Below are positions 26,265-40,082 of a stretch of DNA of 64,000 nucleotides, in pieces (positions within the stretch are counted from its first letter, which is position 1; each line of letters starts with the position of its first letter). Location of the stretch: positions 652,001 to 716,000 of the forward strand of contig JACYXH010000396.1 of assembly GCA_026745465.1 (NCBI GenBank), written 5' to 3'. The position numbers and the translations under genes were made by a program. Source of the stretch: Lota lota. Its lineage: Eukaryota; Chordata; Actinopteri; Gadiformes; Lotidae. Below the pieces are notes generated by a model. It was not told where the DNA came from. It saw only the letters and a program-made list of their open reading frames with translations, and made no database searches.

Positions 26265-26946
26265 TAGGCAGTTTCGGGTGGGGTGAATTAATTATGTGCG
26301 GTCAGATATTCTTTCATGTTAGATGTAATGACATATTTATATATGGAGTCAAATCAGTGCCGTAAGTATTTTGACCTTGCAGAAAAGTTTTGTCAAATAC
26401 AAAACAGAAAAGTATTGTATTTGGATAGATGTTTTGTGTTTTAAAGTTCTGAAATATCAGCGTATATTTATCACAAGATGCATATCAAAGCCATTGGCAG
26501 TCAAAGGGATTTGTCAAGGAAGCTAGTGAGCCATTTGATGGCATGCTGCATGCTGTCGTGGTTGAGTTTTGTATCAATCAAGCATGAAATACATTTAACC
26601 TGGAATTCAGCCACCCTTTGCTATTTACAAACGCAAAAATGTTTTACAACCACAACAACTTTTCTGCAAGCTCAAAATACTGCCTCTGATTCGATCTGAA
26701 GTTAAATTACCTTGGGAAAGGGCTGCCATGGGGCTCTTTGGCAGCACAAGAAATATCCCTACGAGTTGTGAATGTTGACATACTCACTGTGTTGTTGACT
26801 TGCAGTTCTGTCGTCAGTATCCTCAATGTTGCAAAAAACAGAATAGTAAGTCAAGAACTGTTGATCTATCATGGATGAATCTCTTTAAATGGTACGGTTG
26901 GATTTCTTCAATTCGATTCTGTAACTCGGAATTCAAAATGCACGTG

Positions 26947-26981
<35 letters not shown>

Positions 26982-27970
26982 TTCTGCTTGTGTGTGTTCG
27001 CGTGTATGTGTGGGGTGTATAGACAGGAATATACAGGTAGCCCAAAGGAATCTCTATTATTAGTGCCAATCTGTCTCTCTTTCTTCCCTCCCTCCATCTC
27101 TGTTCTCCCTCTCTCCTGTCTCTCTCTCTCTCTCACCATCTGCCGCTGGAGCAATGTGGGGAAAAGCTGTCTTCTGGTGGGCCGGCTGGATGAGACCAAG
27201 GCTGGGCCTGTCTGTCCACTGAGAGGCAGGCAGAACACACGGAGCCAGGGAGGTGCTCACAGCTCATTGTGTGAATACAAAACAATGAAAAAATTCTGGC
27301 ATCTTGCTGAGACATGCTATGGTACTGTATACTCCATCATGCAAGTCAGTGTTTACGTAATAGCTTCATTGCACAACACTGAAAGGTAGCCATGCCAAAC
27401 AAACTAAAGAATGTCATAATTGTACCACATCATGCTTTGATTCACAAAATACACAAATACTTTTATTTTGGTAAGTCACATTTTATGTTTCACTTGACAA
27501 CATCACTTTTTGCCAATTTTACAAGGACCTTACAAGGAATTTCTTTGCAAAACTCTAATGTCCACCCCCCAAAACTGTATAATGTATAGTATAACAGGTG
27601 TTGATTTTGCACAACATAAAATAGGGCAGTGGTTTGAATCTTGCTGAAGGACACCCCTATACAGTAAAGGAGAAATATTGGAACCGTCTACCTGTCCGGC
27701 TACCATCTGAGCTCACATGTGCCATTATCATGGCCAAAAAGCTATGATACCCTCATAATTAAAAAAACAAATTTCCAAAAGTCTTTGCATTCAAATGTCT
27801 TAGTGTCCTGTCATCCACGGCTTAGCAATACAGAGGAATATAAAGTGTTGTGGCACTGTTCTGCACAGTGTGAGTGATGGGGACGTCTAATCATATATGC
27901 AATCAAATCATAAGATCATGGAGTGATAAGACCTAGAGAGTCCATCTCCAGGCTTAGGGTGAGTCTGGCA
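26265..27970. other. Gene-free DNA
   Basis: A (TG)n lies near 26945-26980 and a CT-rich run near 27075-27135. No exon was recognised. Confidence 0.4.
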
Positions 27971-27976
27971 CATAGT

Positions 27977-28147
27977 TGTCATGTTATAGAAGTAATACTA
28001 GTGAGTCCAACTGTATATTTATTCAGTATTTTTCAGAACATGACTACGAGCATAACGGTCACTTCTTGACTGCCCTCTGACCCTCACTGATGATGTCATC
28101 ATACCGTGCCTTAATGTATCATAACCTGATCATAACATTACGCCACA
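27977..28147 (-). repeat. 3' LTR of the gypsy-like fossil
   Basis: 171 bp, TG...CA on both strands. It aligns with 31640-31800 along its length through shared blocks such as atactagtgagtccaactg and cagaacatgactacgagcat. The purine-rich tract aaaggggaga lies directly upstream on the minus strand (28148-28160), as expected for a polypurine tract. Confidence 0.9.
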
Positions 28148-28422
28148 TCTCCCCTTTCTAGAATCTGAACAAACACTTATTTAAAACTAAACATCTCATC
28201 GTGTAACCCTAGCTTAACACGTAAGTCTTATTACATTTAGACCTGGCATTTAATACATTCTATCATTTTAATTACTTTTGAACGATTCATTTTTCCTTTT
28301 CAGATAGCATTTTCAACATATTGAATTAAAGTACAACATTCATCACTTATTTTCCTATTCACCATTCCATCACTTTTAGTTTTCACAAAGTCCTGATCAG
28401 ATCAGGAAGAGTCTGAAGAGCA

Positions 28423-28893
28423 TTATCTGAGAGTTGCTCCTGCACCCCTCCGCTGCTCTGCTTTGGATATGCCTGCATATTGATGGCGGTTGCATCTCAG
28501 TGTTCCATGGGGTCCATCCAGCCCATTGTCAGCCATCAGTGGTTCAGGGATGCCGTGACGTGCAATGATGGATTTCAGGTGGACAATGGCATCAGTCGAA
28601 CTGGAGGGAGTGAGCTGAGCTATCTCCACGTACCTGGATGCATAATCCACCACCAGCAGGTAAGTCTTGCCTCTCAGCATGAAGTGGTCAGCTCCCAACT
28701 TCTGCCACGGTTTGTCGGAGTACTGTGATGGTATAGCGGCTCCTTGTTATTTTGCCTCTTTTTGGAGCATGGTCAACTGTTGAGGACCAGTTCATTCAGC
28801 TGCTGGCTCAGGCCCGGCCACCACACTGGCGGCCGTGCGCGCTCCCTGCACTTCACCACGCCCTGATGGCCTTTGTGCAGTCTGGTGAGCACA
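28423..28893 (-). pseudogene. Integrase region of the gypsy-like fossil (partial)
   Basis: Includes a zinc-binding-type segment (LTRLHKGHQGVVKCRERA, just overlapping the RNase H entry) and the start of the catalytic core (LLVVDYASRYVEIAQL ... IIARHGIPEPLMADNG). The remainder is short relative to a full integrase. Confidence 0.8.
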
Positions 28894-29263
28894 TCATTCT
28901 TCATAGCTGAGGGGATGACAAGTCTGGTTCCCTTCAGCAAGAGTCCATTTTTCACTGTGAGAAATGCCTGTTCTGTCCAATAATACTTGAGGCACATGGA
29001 ACATGGGAAGGTAGGAGTTACGCATCAGCCGCATACGGAATCGTTGAAACCGTAGGGGGAGGGCATCCAATGCTTGAGACCCCAGGAGACTCAACAGCGG
29101 CTTGTGGTCAGTCTCCAGCTGGAAGTGTTTGCCGATGAGAAAGATGCGGAATCTCTCACAGGCCCAGGTCAGTCCCAAGTCCTCCTTTTCCAGTGTCTGT
29201 GATAGAGACCGTGACACATAGGCTACTGGCTTCCACTGATCCTCCCACTTCCGGAGAAGAACC

Positions 29264-29298
<35 letters not shown>

Positions 29299-29385
29299 AG
29301 CTGACACTTTCTCCCTGTTAGGGTCATACATAGCTAACACAGGTGGGCTTGTCAGCGCGTCCTTCAGATTCCGGAAAGCTCTGGC
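28894..29385 (-). pseudogene. RNase H region of the gypsy-like fossil
   Basis: Contains PVAYVSRSLSQTLEKEDLGL, the ERFRIFLIGKHFQLETDHKP box and LRFQRFRMRLMRN, characteristic of Ty3/gypsy RNase H. Confidence 0.85.
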
Positions 29386-30151
29386 CTACTCGGCACCCCA
29401 CACCCAGCAGTTCTTCTTTGAGAGGAGGTCTCGCAGAGGTTTAACTTTCTCAGCCAACTGCGGGATGAACTTCCCCAGGTGGTTAACCTTGCCGAGAAAA
29501 CTCCTCAGCTCACCAACGTTGGATGGCTCACCCATCTTCATTATAGCCTCTGTCCACCGTGGGTCAGGCCTAATGCCACTTCTGGAGATGATGTGGCCTA
29601 AAAAGGTCACCTCTTGCTTTGACAGGTCACATTTGTCAACATTCAGCGTGATGCCAGCCTTCTGGATCCTCTCCATCACAGTATGTAGTCTGGTGTCATG
29701 CTCCTCCTGCGACCGACCCCACACCAGTCTGACCTTCATGTGGCAGACGACCCCCTGGAGGCCATCTGTGACCTCTGTCACCATTCTGTTTTGGAAGTGT
29801 TCTGGTGCAGGAGGCAATCCCAAAAGGGAGCCTGTGGAAGTGGTAACGCCTGAAGGGTGTGATAAACGTGCATTTTGCTGAATCTTCAGTCAGGGGTATT
29901 TGCCAGAACCCCATAATGCCATCCAGTTTACTGAAGATTTCCGCACCTGCCAGCATTCCCAGTGTTTCCTCGACCGGTGGTAGGATGTACCTTTCGCTGC
30001 CTACAGATTCGTTGAGCTTTGTGAGTTCAACACATGTACGCACTGCCCCAGTCTTCTTCGGCACCACCACGATGCCGGCGCACCAGTCCGTCGGTTCCTC
30101 CACTCTGACAATCACCCTGAGGCCTTCCATGCGTGACAGTTCTTGTTTCAC
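29386..30151 (-). pseudogene. Reverse transcriptase region of the gypsy-like fossil
   Basis: Typical RT blocks are visible: VVVPKKTGAVRTCVELTKLN, FSKLDGIMGFWQIPL and VTFLGHIISRSGIRPDP, the last being the RT connection motif of Ty3/gypsy. The start of the tether to RNase H (LGKVNHLGKFIP) follows. Confidence 0.85.
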
Positions 30152-30293
30152 TGTGTCCTTTGTAATGGCAGTGGAATCCGTCTGGGGGTCTTCAGGGAGA
30201 ACGGTTCGTCACCTGGTTTGAGGCGAATGGCATGTGGCTGACACATCTCTCCGAGGCCGCTGCACAGCGTTGGCTAGCTTGTTCTCAGAGTCT

Positions 30294-31537
30294 CTATGCT
30301 GATGCTGTCAAGACGTGCAACAGCTCAAGCTTATTGATAGCAGGCCTCCCCAGCAACGCCGTGTGCAGGTGTCTGATGATGTATACATCTTCTGTCACCC
30401 TTCTATCACCTTTTCTCAGCAGCTCGGCGACCCCCACAACATCCAACGGATTTCCCCCAGGTCCCATAGGTTGCTTTGATGCAGCAGTGAGGGTGGGCGG
30501 ATGAGAGTTGTTGAAAAGCTCTTTAAACACCATGTGTGGTAAGACGGAAGCATCAGCACCTGTGTTCATTTTAAATGGCACCCGTCTGTGATTGATGTCA
30601 ATGTTAACCATCCACGGCTTGCCATCGGCTGTGATGCTGCACAGGAACACTCCATCGTCATCATCCTCATCATCCTCTCCTATCTCATGCAGAGTTTTAG
30701 ATGATGTGCACATTCGCTTGTAGGGTCCCCTTCTCCCGCATGAGTAGCATTGTGCATCACTAGAAAGACAGTCACGCTTTAAATGGGATGGGGAGCTGCA
30801 GCATGTGTAACACTGAGTGTTCTCAGCTTTGCTGTCCTGGGCGCTGTGTGGCCTAGCTAGCGTGCTGCTAAAACGGTGATGCTTGTTTTTAGCGTTGCCC
30901 ATGTTACTGCCTTTTAAACACTCTTGTCTACGGAGTTACTGCCGCTGGTCTCCAACCTGGTCTCACCTCTCAGCGTGACTTGCTGGCGTTTCACCTCCTC
31001 GCTCTGCCGCGCCCTGGTGATCACCGACTCCAGCATCAGCTCTTTGTCTAGTGGCATGCTCTCCGAGACCTCCGCAGCCCCACGACGATCTTGTCATGAA
31101 TGAACTTATTGAGAAGCAGTTGCAGTGTTCGGCTAGCACATACAGGGCAGTGACAAAAGAGTCCACAGTCTCATTTTCCCCCTGTCTGCGCATATTGAAG
31201 TTTGGCGACTGGTATATGACATTTCTCTTCTTTTTTTCTCTGAAAAAATCTTGGAAGGCGTCATGAATGCCCTTGTAAGTCCCCTACGTTTCCTCAGTAA
31301 AGGTCAGCCCACGCAAAGCATCGTCCGCCTCATCTCCCATACAGTATATCAGAGTTTTCATTTTAATCTACTTGCCAGAGGAAATCTGTCAAACCTCTGT
31401 ATCCATTTGGCCCACTCTTTTGGTATTGAAAAGTCAAAACTCTCCGGTGGCTGTATGCTAAACATAGCGCTAGCACCCAGCAATGCTACTCTCTCTGCAA
31501 CTGCTGCTGCCTCCTTGCCTACACGTTCATCTGCCAT
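30294..31537 (-). pseudogene. Gag and protease region of the gypsy-like fossil
   Basis: Gag starts near 31537 with a short acidic/alanine-rich N terminus and then the PPESFDF...EWAKWIQRF block, typical of fish gypsy Gag. Two CCHC-like zinc-knuckle regions lie near 30740-30830, and a retropepsin-like TGAD region lies near 30545-30575. These are parts of a broken element; no function is implied. Confidence 0.8.
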
Positions 31538-31639
31538 TCCGCTCTCCTTTTTCCTCTCCTTTTTACTTTAGAGCTGTCCCAACTGTACTTGCAACGAGTT
31601 CCAGCTTAAGTCCACATACTCACAGAACCTCTGACACCA

Positions 31640-31800
31640 TGTTGGGTTATAGAATGAATACTAGTGAGTCCAACTGTATCTTTACGTAGAGTTTATTCAG
31701 AACATGACTACGAGCATCACTGTCACCTCTCGACTGCCCTATGACGCTCTCTGATGATGTCATCATACTGTGCCTTAACGTATCATAACACTATGCCACA
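31640..31800 (-). repeat. 5' LTR of the gypsy-like fossil
   Basis: 161 bp. It is immediately followed on the minus strand by tggtgtcagaggttctg, which begins TGG and resembles a tRNA 3'-end primer-binding site. Confidence 0.9.
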
Positions 31801-31814
31801 ATAGTGAGATGTTC

Positions 31815-31959
<145 letters not shown>

Positions 31960-32332
31960 GGGTTGCAGGACAAACACACATAGTTGGGAAAGAAATGTAA
32001 GGGCAGGTCCACTTAATATACATCTGAAGCTGAAGTGGTTTGTCACTGTTAAATGAGCAACATTGTTTGTTAATGCTGAGGGACAATGTGTCATTATGGA
32101 TATTATGATTACTAAATTTAATTCTGATTAGTTTCAGTACTGACATGATTTCATCAGTCAGAGTAACTATGTCAGGGTTAATGTTTTGGGTATGCTTTGG
32201 TGTGACTCATCTTGTTTTCAGATGAGCAGAAGCAGCATGTGTTCAATGGAATGATGTCGCTCCTAAATCCAACTGTCAACCATCCTTATGTCAAGGTGGC
32301 TTGTACAATGTTATAACTCATTAACTCACTTG

Positions 32333-32335
<3 letters not shown>

Positions 32336-32423
<88 letters not shown>

Positions 32424-32432
32424 TCTCTCACT

Positions 32433-32464
<32 letters not shown>

Positions 32465-32466
32465 AA
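32336..32466. repeat. (CA)n microsatellite, two blocks
   Basis: A pure block to about 32421, the interruption gactctctcact, then a second imperfect CA block. Confidence 0.95.
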
Positions 32467-33366
32467 CACACAGACACACTTATTCCCCTCCAAAAGACAT
32501 GCCCATATACAATTAATATATATTATTATTATGATGATCAGCAGAAACCACTAAAGGAAACCCTAAAATACCTTTTGGCCAGAGTAGGGAAAGGACGAAG
32601 TAATGGATCATTGATCAACTCATGCCATATCGTCCATCACCAGCTGGGATGGATTGTGTTCAGAACGGCCCCTGAAGGCTACTAGGGCACTGTGAAGGGT
32701 TAACGGTTGACACACTGTATATAATGTATAAATAAAGACAGGGTATTTTTGCTTCCAAGAGCCACCAGCCCCCCTCCCACTCTCAAGAGGAGCCGACCTG
32801 TCTGGACCCACAGACTCAGGCCAAAGTGCTCCTGGCACACACACGGATACACACACATACAAACACACACAGATGCAAGCACGTGCATACACATAATCAC
32901 ACAGATACACACACACACACAAACACAGATACACAGACGCACACAGATACACACACTATGACATACACATGCACACACGCACACACACACACACACAAAT
33001 ACATTCACAAACACCGCTGTCTATTCATTTGACGTGTGCTCCTTTGTGTGTTTGCAATACCCTGGCTGTATTCAGAGCACTTTGTGTTGAGCACATATGT
33101 GGGAGGCGGTGAACCTGATATTACCCAGCACTGAGTATCGCTCAAAAAATCCTATTGATTTCTTTCAACTTTTCATAAGCGGAAGGTGCATTATTGTAAC
33201 TTGATGCTCCCGGGTTGGTACAGTTCTGTGATGAATGGCTGCGGGTCGCGCCACAGTCGGCCCGGCTGCTCTTTACTTATCCAGAACGCATCGTTTGAAA
33301 TATGCTTTATGAAGGAGATGCTCTTCTTCATTTATCCTGAAACTGGCAAAACGGAAAGTCATCGTG

Positions 33367-33602
<236 letters not shown>

Positions 33603-34022
33603 GAATTGAATAGAGGGCGTTTCTTGAACCCAATAAATGTGCTCTATTAATATAATATTTATATAGTGCATTATACATTATATATCATGAGAATAAATTA
33701 TGTATATTTAGAATAAATTGAAATGAATGCAGCAGATTCAGTGGGGCCTCTGAATGGTGCAGCCTGGCAGGACTCATGCTCACAGCAGTGCAGTGGAAGC
33801 ATATGTAAAGCAATGGCACTGACTCAGCTACTCCAATCAGATTATCTGTTGGTGAGACAAACAAGAAGAAATAAGAAGAGCAACAGGGTTCATTTGAACA
33901 CCTCTGAATGCACAGGCATGATATTATGCAGACTATTATACAGTATTCAGATGCGGTTTGACTATATTAACAACTGGGGTGGAATAGAAACGAAACTCCT
34001 GGACCTGCCGGTACACACCTGC

Positions 34023-34043
34023 TGCTACTACTACTATACTACC

Positions 34044-34077
<34 letters not shown>

Positions 34078-34097
34078 CTACTACTACTACTACTACT
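34023..34097. repeat. Compound (CTA)/(CAA)/(CTA) trinucleotide repeat
   Basis: A short CTA run, about 11 CAA units, then about 7 CTA units. Confidence 0.9.
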
Positions 34098-34402
34098 GTG
34101 TTTAGAATAGGTGTGGGTGAAATGTTGTACACTTTCGATTACTATGAATGCCACTTCTGCTACTATTTTCCCACTAGCTGCAAATGGCTCAATCAGGGGG
34201 GCTATAAAGGAGAGCTCACTTTAAGATGCCATGTTGGGCCCGGTGCCTTGTGTTTTATCTGGCCCAGAGGCTGTGGGGGGGGGGGGGTATGCTTCCGCTG
34301 AAGGTAATGCGCTCCATCGATGTCTCCTTCGTGACAAATGTGTCTCCTCCTGACCGCCGCTACTCACTATCCTTGTGAGCGGCTGCGAGGGTTGTTGATG
34401 AT

Positions 34403-34429
34403 CGGGGGGGGGGGGGGGGGGGGGGGGGG
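34403..34429. repeat. Poly-G homopolymer
   Basis: A run of about 26 G. A shorter G run lies near 34275-34287. Confidence 0.9.
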
Positions 34430-34536
34430 TGGTATCTTACATCTTGGGTTATTTAAGCCTGCAGAGGTGCTGCTTGGGTCCATTATATCTCCGCTCTTGT
34501 GCAAAAAGACAGTACAGTGTTGGGCGAGAGAGGACA

Positions 34537-34673
<137 letters not shown>

Positions 34674-36056
34674 TACAAATTCAGTTCAACAGTTGTGTAC
34701 GTCACTGGTCAACTATAGAATACATATATTTTGATCATTTTAGTTCTATACTTACCAGTTCTTATCCCAAGTTCTATCACGTTTTGTCAAACAACAATAC
34801 AATTGCTGTTTGTCACCCTTTTAATTTGGACCCCCTCGAAAACGAGACTTTCATCTCCTGGGGGATATCCTTTCAATAAACGGCATTTGAAATGTAATAT
34901 GTTAATGTGATGTATCCTATTTCCCTGTAGGAGTCCTTGGTTTTCTTCAGTAAAGCGGTTAGTGGTTAACCTTTGAGGTGTGCCTCTTAGCTCTGAGCGG
35001 GGGAGAGAGAATTGATGGCACAGAAACCCTCCCAAGTGGAACGTTGTTTTGACATTGGACACCTATTCAGATTGACGAGCGCTTGTAAACATCCACTCAC
35101 GGCTCAGCGTCAGAATACAGTAATGACTACGTTAAACAGCAAAGCCTCTTACAGATCCTACCACCTAATAGAGGGTTAATACCACAATAAAGCCATAAGA
35201 AGATCACGTATTCACTGAGGAATAAATAACACCTGGATGTTGTAATTTATCCTCACGCAGCTAGTATAATCTTAGCTCTATCAACCTGTACAATTGTTCA
35301 CTATTTCAACTCTATCCATGTAGTTGTATAAGTAGGAAGTGGAATGAGAGGAAAAAGCTATGCTTTGTGTTAAAAACCTGGGTTGCAGTCGTACAGATTT
35401 GGATACTTCAACATCTTGTTGAGCCGTATTAAAGTTCTAGCCTCTGGATTGTAACAGGACCGGTTCAGTGACAGCATGCTAGTGGTCTCTTTAATGTTAA
35501 CATAAATGGACTTCAGAATCACAGTCGGGATGTGAATTTGAACCACGGGGCTCCTCATTCTTAAAGCAGTGTGCTTTTATCATAATGCACACATTCCTCC
35601 AATAACACACAGAAATGGAATCTGGCCTGCATCACACAAATAAAGCATGGACAAAATATGTATAGCTATGATCCTTAAATGACTACCTTTGAGTGTGAAC
35701 TAAATTCTTACTAGTAGATGTATGTGTAAACAAATGAAAAAGCAAGTTTCCAAAATATGCCCACATTAGATGATGCTGAAAGCAGATGTGGTATTTACAG
35801 TAAACAATTAATGATAAATACTAGTTCATTAATTACTTAATTACAGCGGATGCATTATCTGCTGACCAGACCCCGCAGAGCAAGTCAAGGGTGAGGTGAT
35901 TTGCTGAAGGGCCTTTTGAGCAATTCCACTGTACATGGAATCCTTTGAGCAAGATATTGGGCTGGAAGGGCTCATGTACAACGCAGACCACCGGTGGCAG
36001 GACACGCCAGCATGCAGACCGGCAGAAGACGCGCCGTGGACCCATTTCTGTTTGAT

Positions 36057-36162
<106 letters not shown>

Positions 36163-37754
36163 CTGTGAAGGATGGGTGGATCAGGGAAGTTGCTTAGGTA
36201 GATCTTTTCATTGCATACCTTACTGGGGCTGCCCTTTACCACACCAGCAACAATAGGGACAGCACAGTTCAATTTTGTGTGACACCTAAAATCCAATGGA
36301 TGACCAGTATGTGTACAAGCAGATATTTTGTTATTGTAACTTGCTGAAAAATATTTAGAAATAATGAATACTGCTATTTTATGGTGTTACATTTGACCAT
36401 TGACCTAGATTTTCACTTGTTCACTAACTAACCTCCCTCACTCATGACTCACTTTCTAAAAGGTTATTTTAGAACGTGTTTGTTATTGGTCAGGTCTGTG
36501 TTCGATGAATCTTGGTCTCATTCACAGCTAGTTAGTCAGTGTCTTCATACTGCCATCGTTACTTTTGAGTGCAATAGCTAGGGTTTGAATATTGCTCTTT
36601 CATTCCTCTATGTAATCCACAAATACACATCATTAGTAACTGTCTAATGTCATTCAATGTAGTTTGACTGATTGCTTTATGGGTTTTCAACATTTCCTGC
36701 AAATGTGCAAACAGTAACGACACACAGCATGGTAGTGAGACCTCCATGCCGATACTACAGGAGGAGAAGTAATATGTTGTCATTTTAAATCGAGGTTAAG
36801 GTTGGGAGGCAGGAATAGCAATACCTACTGGATTAGTAATGAACAAGTAACAGATACAGTATGTCCTATAGCTTTAGATGTGATGGGGTATACATGGCTC
36901 ATGCTAACCCTGTTTGTCACTATAGGGAAATACACTGACAATGATGACGCATGCTCAATGTCAAAGCTAAATCGTCCCTTAACCCTCTTTTGTCACCCGA
37001 GTACACATTACGTTTGAACATATTTGCCATAATGGTATAAAATTGCTCCCCTTGTGAGGTGCTAGTCCCAGGTTAACTAAGAAAGCCACTCAAAGCGAAA
37101 CGTCATGTTTAAAACGTGGACCATTTTGAAAATTGTCAAATCTCAGTAGACTAATTAGGATATTATCTGTACATACTCGCACTCAAAACACATGCAGTCA
37201 GCAGTACCAGTGGCAGAACCCTTGTTGGCTGTGATGCGATGTGATGTGAGAGTCAGCAAAAAACCTTTTTGATGATATTTGACAGAGAAAGTCTGCTGTC
37301 AGATTTTACTCAGACCTTCAACATAAAACTCTCAACCTCTTTCGTCTTAACTAATTAAACAAACCTGCTTGGCCCCTTTTGTATTTATATTAATGACATT
37401 TAAATTGATGAGCTGATAGCTCATATTGCATTTGTACAATATATTTTTTGGGGTGTGGTTTTTCATTCTTAACAATAACTCCAGACTGGAGTTATTTTAC
37501 TCCAGTCTGCACTCCAAGAGATAAAGCTCTACACTCTGACCACTTGTTTATTTAGAAACTTTCTTTTCTAGTCATTCCAATTTTGATTGTACACTTAGAC
37601 GGAAGTTGCTTTAGATAACACTGCTAAATTACTCAATGTATTTGTAGGCAGAGAGCTAGTGCTTCTGCTGTCACACTGTACAGGGTTTCTTCATGATTTC
37701 AATCAGTGTTACAATTGAGGGATTATTGTCAAAGCACAGCATGCAGCCACCTTT

Positions 37755-37900
37755 TGATTTATTTGAATGGCATCACTCACCTGTGACCTACATCACTACC
37801 CCACTGTGTGCCCACTGTTTGGCATATTTGCACTGTACAGCACTTTGGTCAACTACAGATGTTTTTAAATGTGCTCTACAAATAAACTTGATTTGATTTG
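37755..37900 (+). mobile_element. 3' tail of a non-LTR retroelement
   Basis: gtacagcactttggtcaac followed by aaatgtgctctacaaataaa and a (TTGAT)n tail (ttgatttgatttgatt) matches the 3' ends of common fish LINE/SINE copies. The 5' limit is uncertain and no coding part is recognisable. Confidence 0.5.
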
Positions 37901-38252
37901 ATTATGTCGGAAAATAAATGGACCATCAAAATACAATCTGCCATTTTGATTTCTTTGATGTTTTTTATTTCCCCCTAAATCCGTAAGTTGTCTATCCTTT
38001 CTTTCTTTCTTTTACCTAAATCAATGACTAAAGCAGAATAATTTTTTTCTTCTCTTTCCTCCACATCTTCCCTATGACCACGTAGGGTTCAGGCCAGTCC
38101 CCAGCCACCAGTATGCCAATACCTTTCTCTTCCACTCCCTCTCCTGTGATGGAAAAAAAAACATCACAATTCGCCCCATTACGCTGTGACTTCCTCCCTC
38201 CCTCCCTCCTCCTCTCCCTCCCTCCTTTTGTCAAACACATGACAAACCAGCC

Positions 38253-38414
38253 CACACACACACACATACACACACACACGCACACATACACACACACACA
38301 CATACACATGCGCACACACACAAACACACTGCCTGAACAACTGCTCTCCTCTTCCCCTCCTTCCTCCTCCTCCTCCTCCTCCTCCTCTTCCTCCTCCTCC
38401 TCCTCCTCCTCCTC
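38253..38414. repeat. Imperfect (CA)n followed by (CCT)n
   Basis: An interrupted CA tract (38253-38328), then a CCT/TCC array (38361-38414). Confidence 0.9.
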
Positions 38415-40081
38415 TCACTCCACTGCTCCCGTGATGGGGCTGACAGCCCTTACAATATGTCGTCGTGTGCACCTTGAGGAGCGTCTGGAAACGCCTTTAC
38501 GTTTCATTATTGAAAGACAGAGAAGAGAACACCGTTTCACTCCCCGATAGAATGAATATCAAGACCATATCCAGCATATAATGCATCTCTACACTTACTG
38601 CTTTGAAGTTTCCTTGTGGTCCTGATAACAGATTATATCTACAATAGATAGCTCAGTGCCGTGGCTAATAGAGCTATTAACTGTGCTTTCATTATCTCAC
38701 ATCAGTGTGTCCTAAACATACTATTTTAGTCAGCTTTCTGTGTTTTTATTTTTTTATTTTATGATTCAGTTAGTGGAGTCTTGAAGAGAAGAGAGTGTGT
38801 ATATATGCAGACAACAAGGATGGGGAGATGGATCTGATTAGCGTCGATTTGAGGCTGTGACCCTTAATCCGGTGTGTCTTGTCTAAAGCATAATATCCCG
38901 AGTCTGGAGGGCCAGTGTCCAAGGACACACACACACAAACACAGACCTCACAGATCAGCCTAGATACCTCATCCCCACACAAGGTCCACACAAAGACAGA
39001 CAGACGTGTGTGTGTGTTTGGTGTGTGTGTGTAGGAGAAAGAAAATAGAGAGACTGAAAACATGCAGAGAGAGAGAGGAGGGGTTGGCACCGTGACCCAG
39101 GGATAATGGGCCAGGATTTGGGCGGCTGAATTCTTAATCCCCAAGAACAAGGTGGCATGGATTAATCGCTCTGGGAATCTATCTTTTTGCTGGGTCAAGT
39201 CATGTGTGATGGCCCAAAGCGAGTGTAAATTTGCATGATTAGAGGAAATGCTTTTTCAGTGTGTTGTTAGCATTTGTTAGTTAATGCCCTCCATAGCATG
39301 TGGGTAATTATAAATTAAAGATGTTTGAACATTTTATTGAATGCATTCAGAAAAGGGAAAAGCTGCTTTCCCACTGCAAAAGACAGAATACTGGATATTT
39401 TAAAGTGAATAAGGGTAGAGTAGTAAAATACTATGGACGCACAATCAGTAAAAGTTGTGTCAAAGTCACACATGATGTATTTCAATGAAATAACTGACAT
39501 GCTCTAGTAATAGTGTCATTATTCCACTTTCTCAGGCGTCCACAAACACGCACACACACACACAGACACCCATCCCTGTGTGTGTTTTTAAGACAATAAT
39601 TTCTCTGTTACCTGAAAAAAAGCCTTTGTACGTTCATTGACTGAGCTATTGATCATCATCAGGTAACACTGGTACAGATGTGACCTCACAACTGGTACTG
39701 GTTCAGACATACTGCTTTTCCAGGATAAATAATGTCCCATCAGAAAAACACATTCCCTTAATTACATCCATGTCCAGCCTATGAAAGAAAAAACACAATG
39801 TCTCTCTCTCTGTTTCTGTTTCTCTCTCTTGTTCTCTCTCTCTCTCTCTCTCTTTCTCTCTGTGCTGTTTGTCCTGTCTGTTGTGTTGTGTAGGCCCAAT
39901 GCTGCGTCCTCCATGCAGTGATAGTGAAGACGGTTGACAGGTTCTGGCTCATGCCAAGCCCGAAAGCTGAAACTCACATAGTCTGAGATTGTATTCTTTA
40001 TTTATATATTTATCTTTACAACGTGACTCTGATCAATGGCACTGGCTCTGTGGGGCCTGGATCTGCTGTTTCCTAGGCATC

Positions 40082-40082
40082 A

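Larger units (their letters stand above)
27972..31805 (-). mobile_element. LTR retrotransposon fossil (Ty3/gypsy, mag-like), both LTRs and target duplication present
   Basis: A minus-strand element of about 3.8 kb between matching LTRs, flanked by the 5-bp duplication atagt (27972-27976 and 31801-31805). Its parts in minus-strand order are 5' LTR, primer-binding site, gag with zinc knuckles, aspartic protease, reverse transcriptase, RNase H, integrase, polypurine tract and 3' LTR. The order protease-RT-RNase H-integrase places it in Ty3/gypsy. The short LTRs and sequence flavour suggest the mag-like group (teleost copies are often named K02A2.6-like), from memory. It is a broken fossil with at least half a dozen interruptions and is shorter than a full-length relative. 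The two LTRs differ at roughly 15% of positions by eye, so the insertion is old. Confidence 0.9.

Noticed and set aside
33723-34301. Open frame of 192 codons
   Set aside because: It crosses a CAA/CTA trinucleotide repeat that keeps it open. The flanking residues resemble no family and no splice or codon signal supports it.
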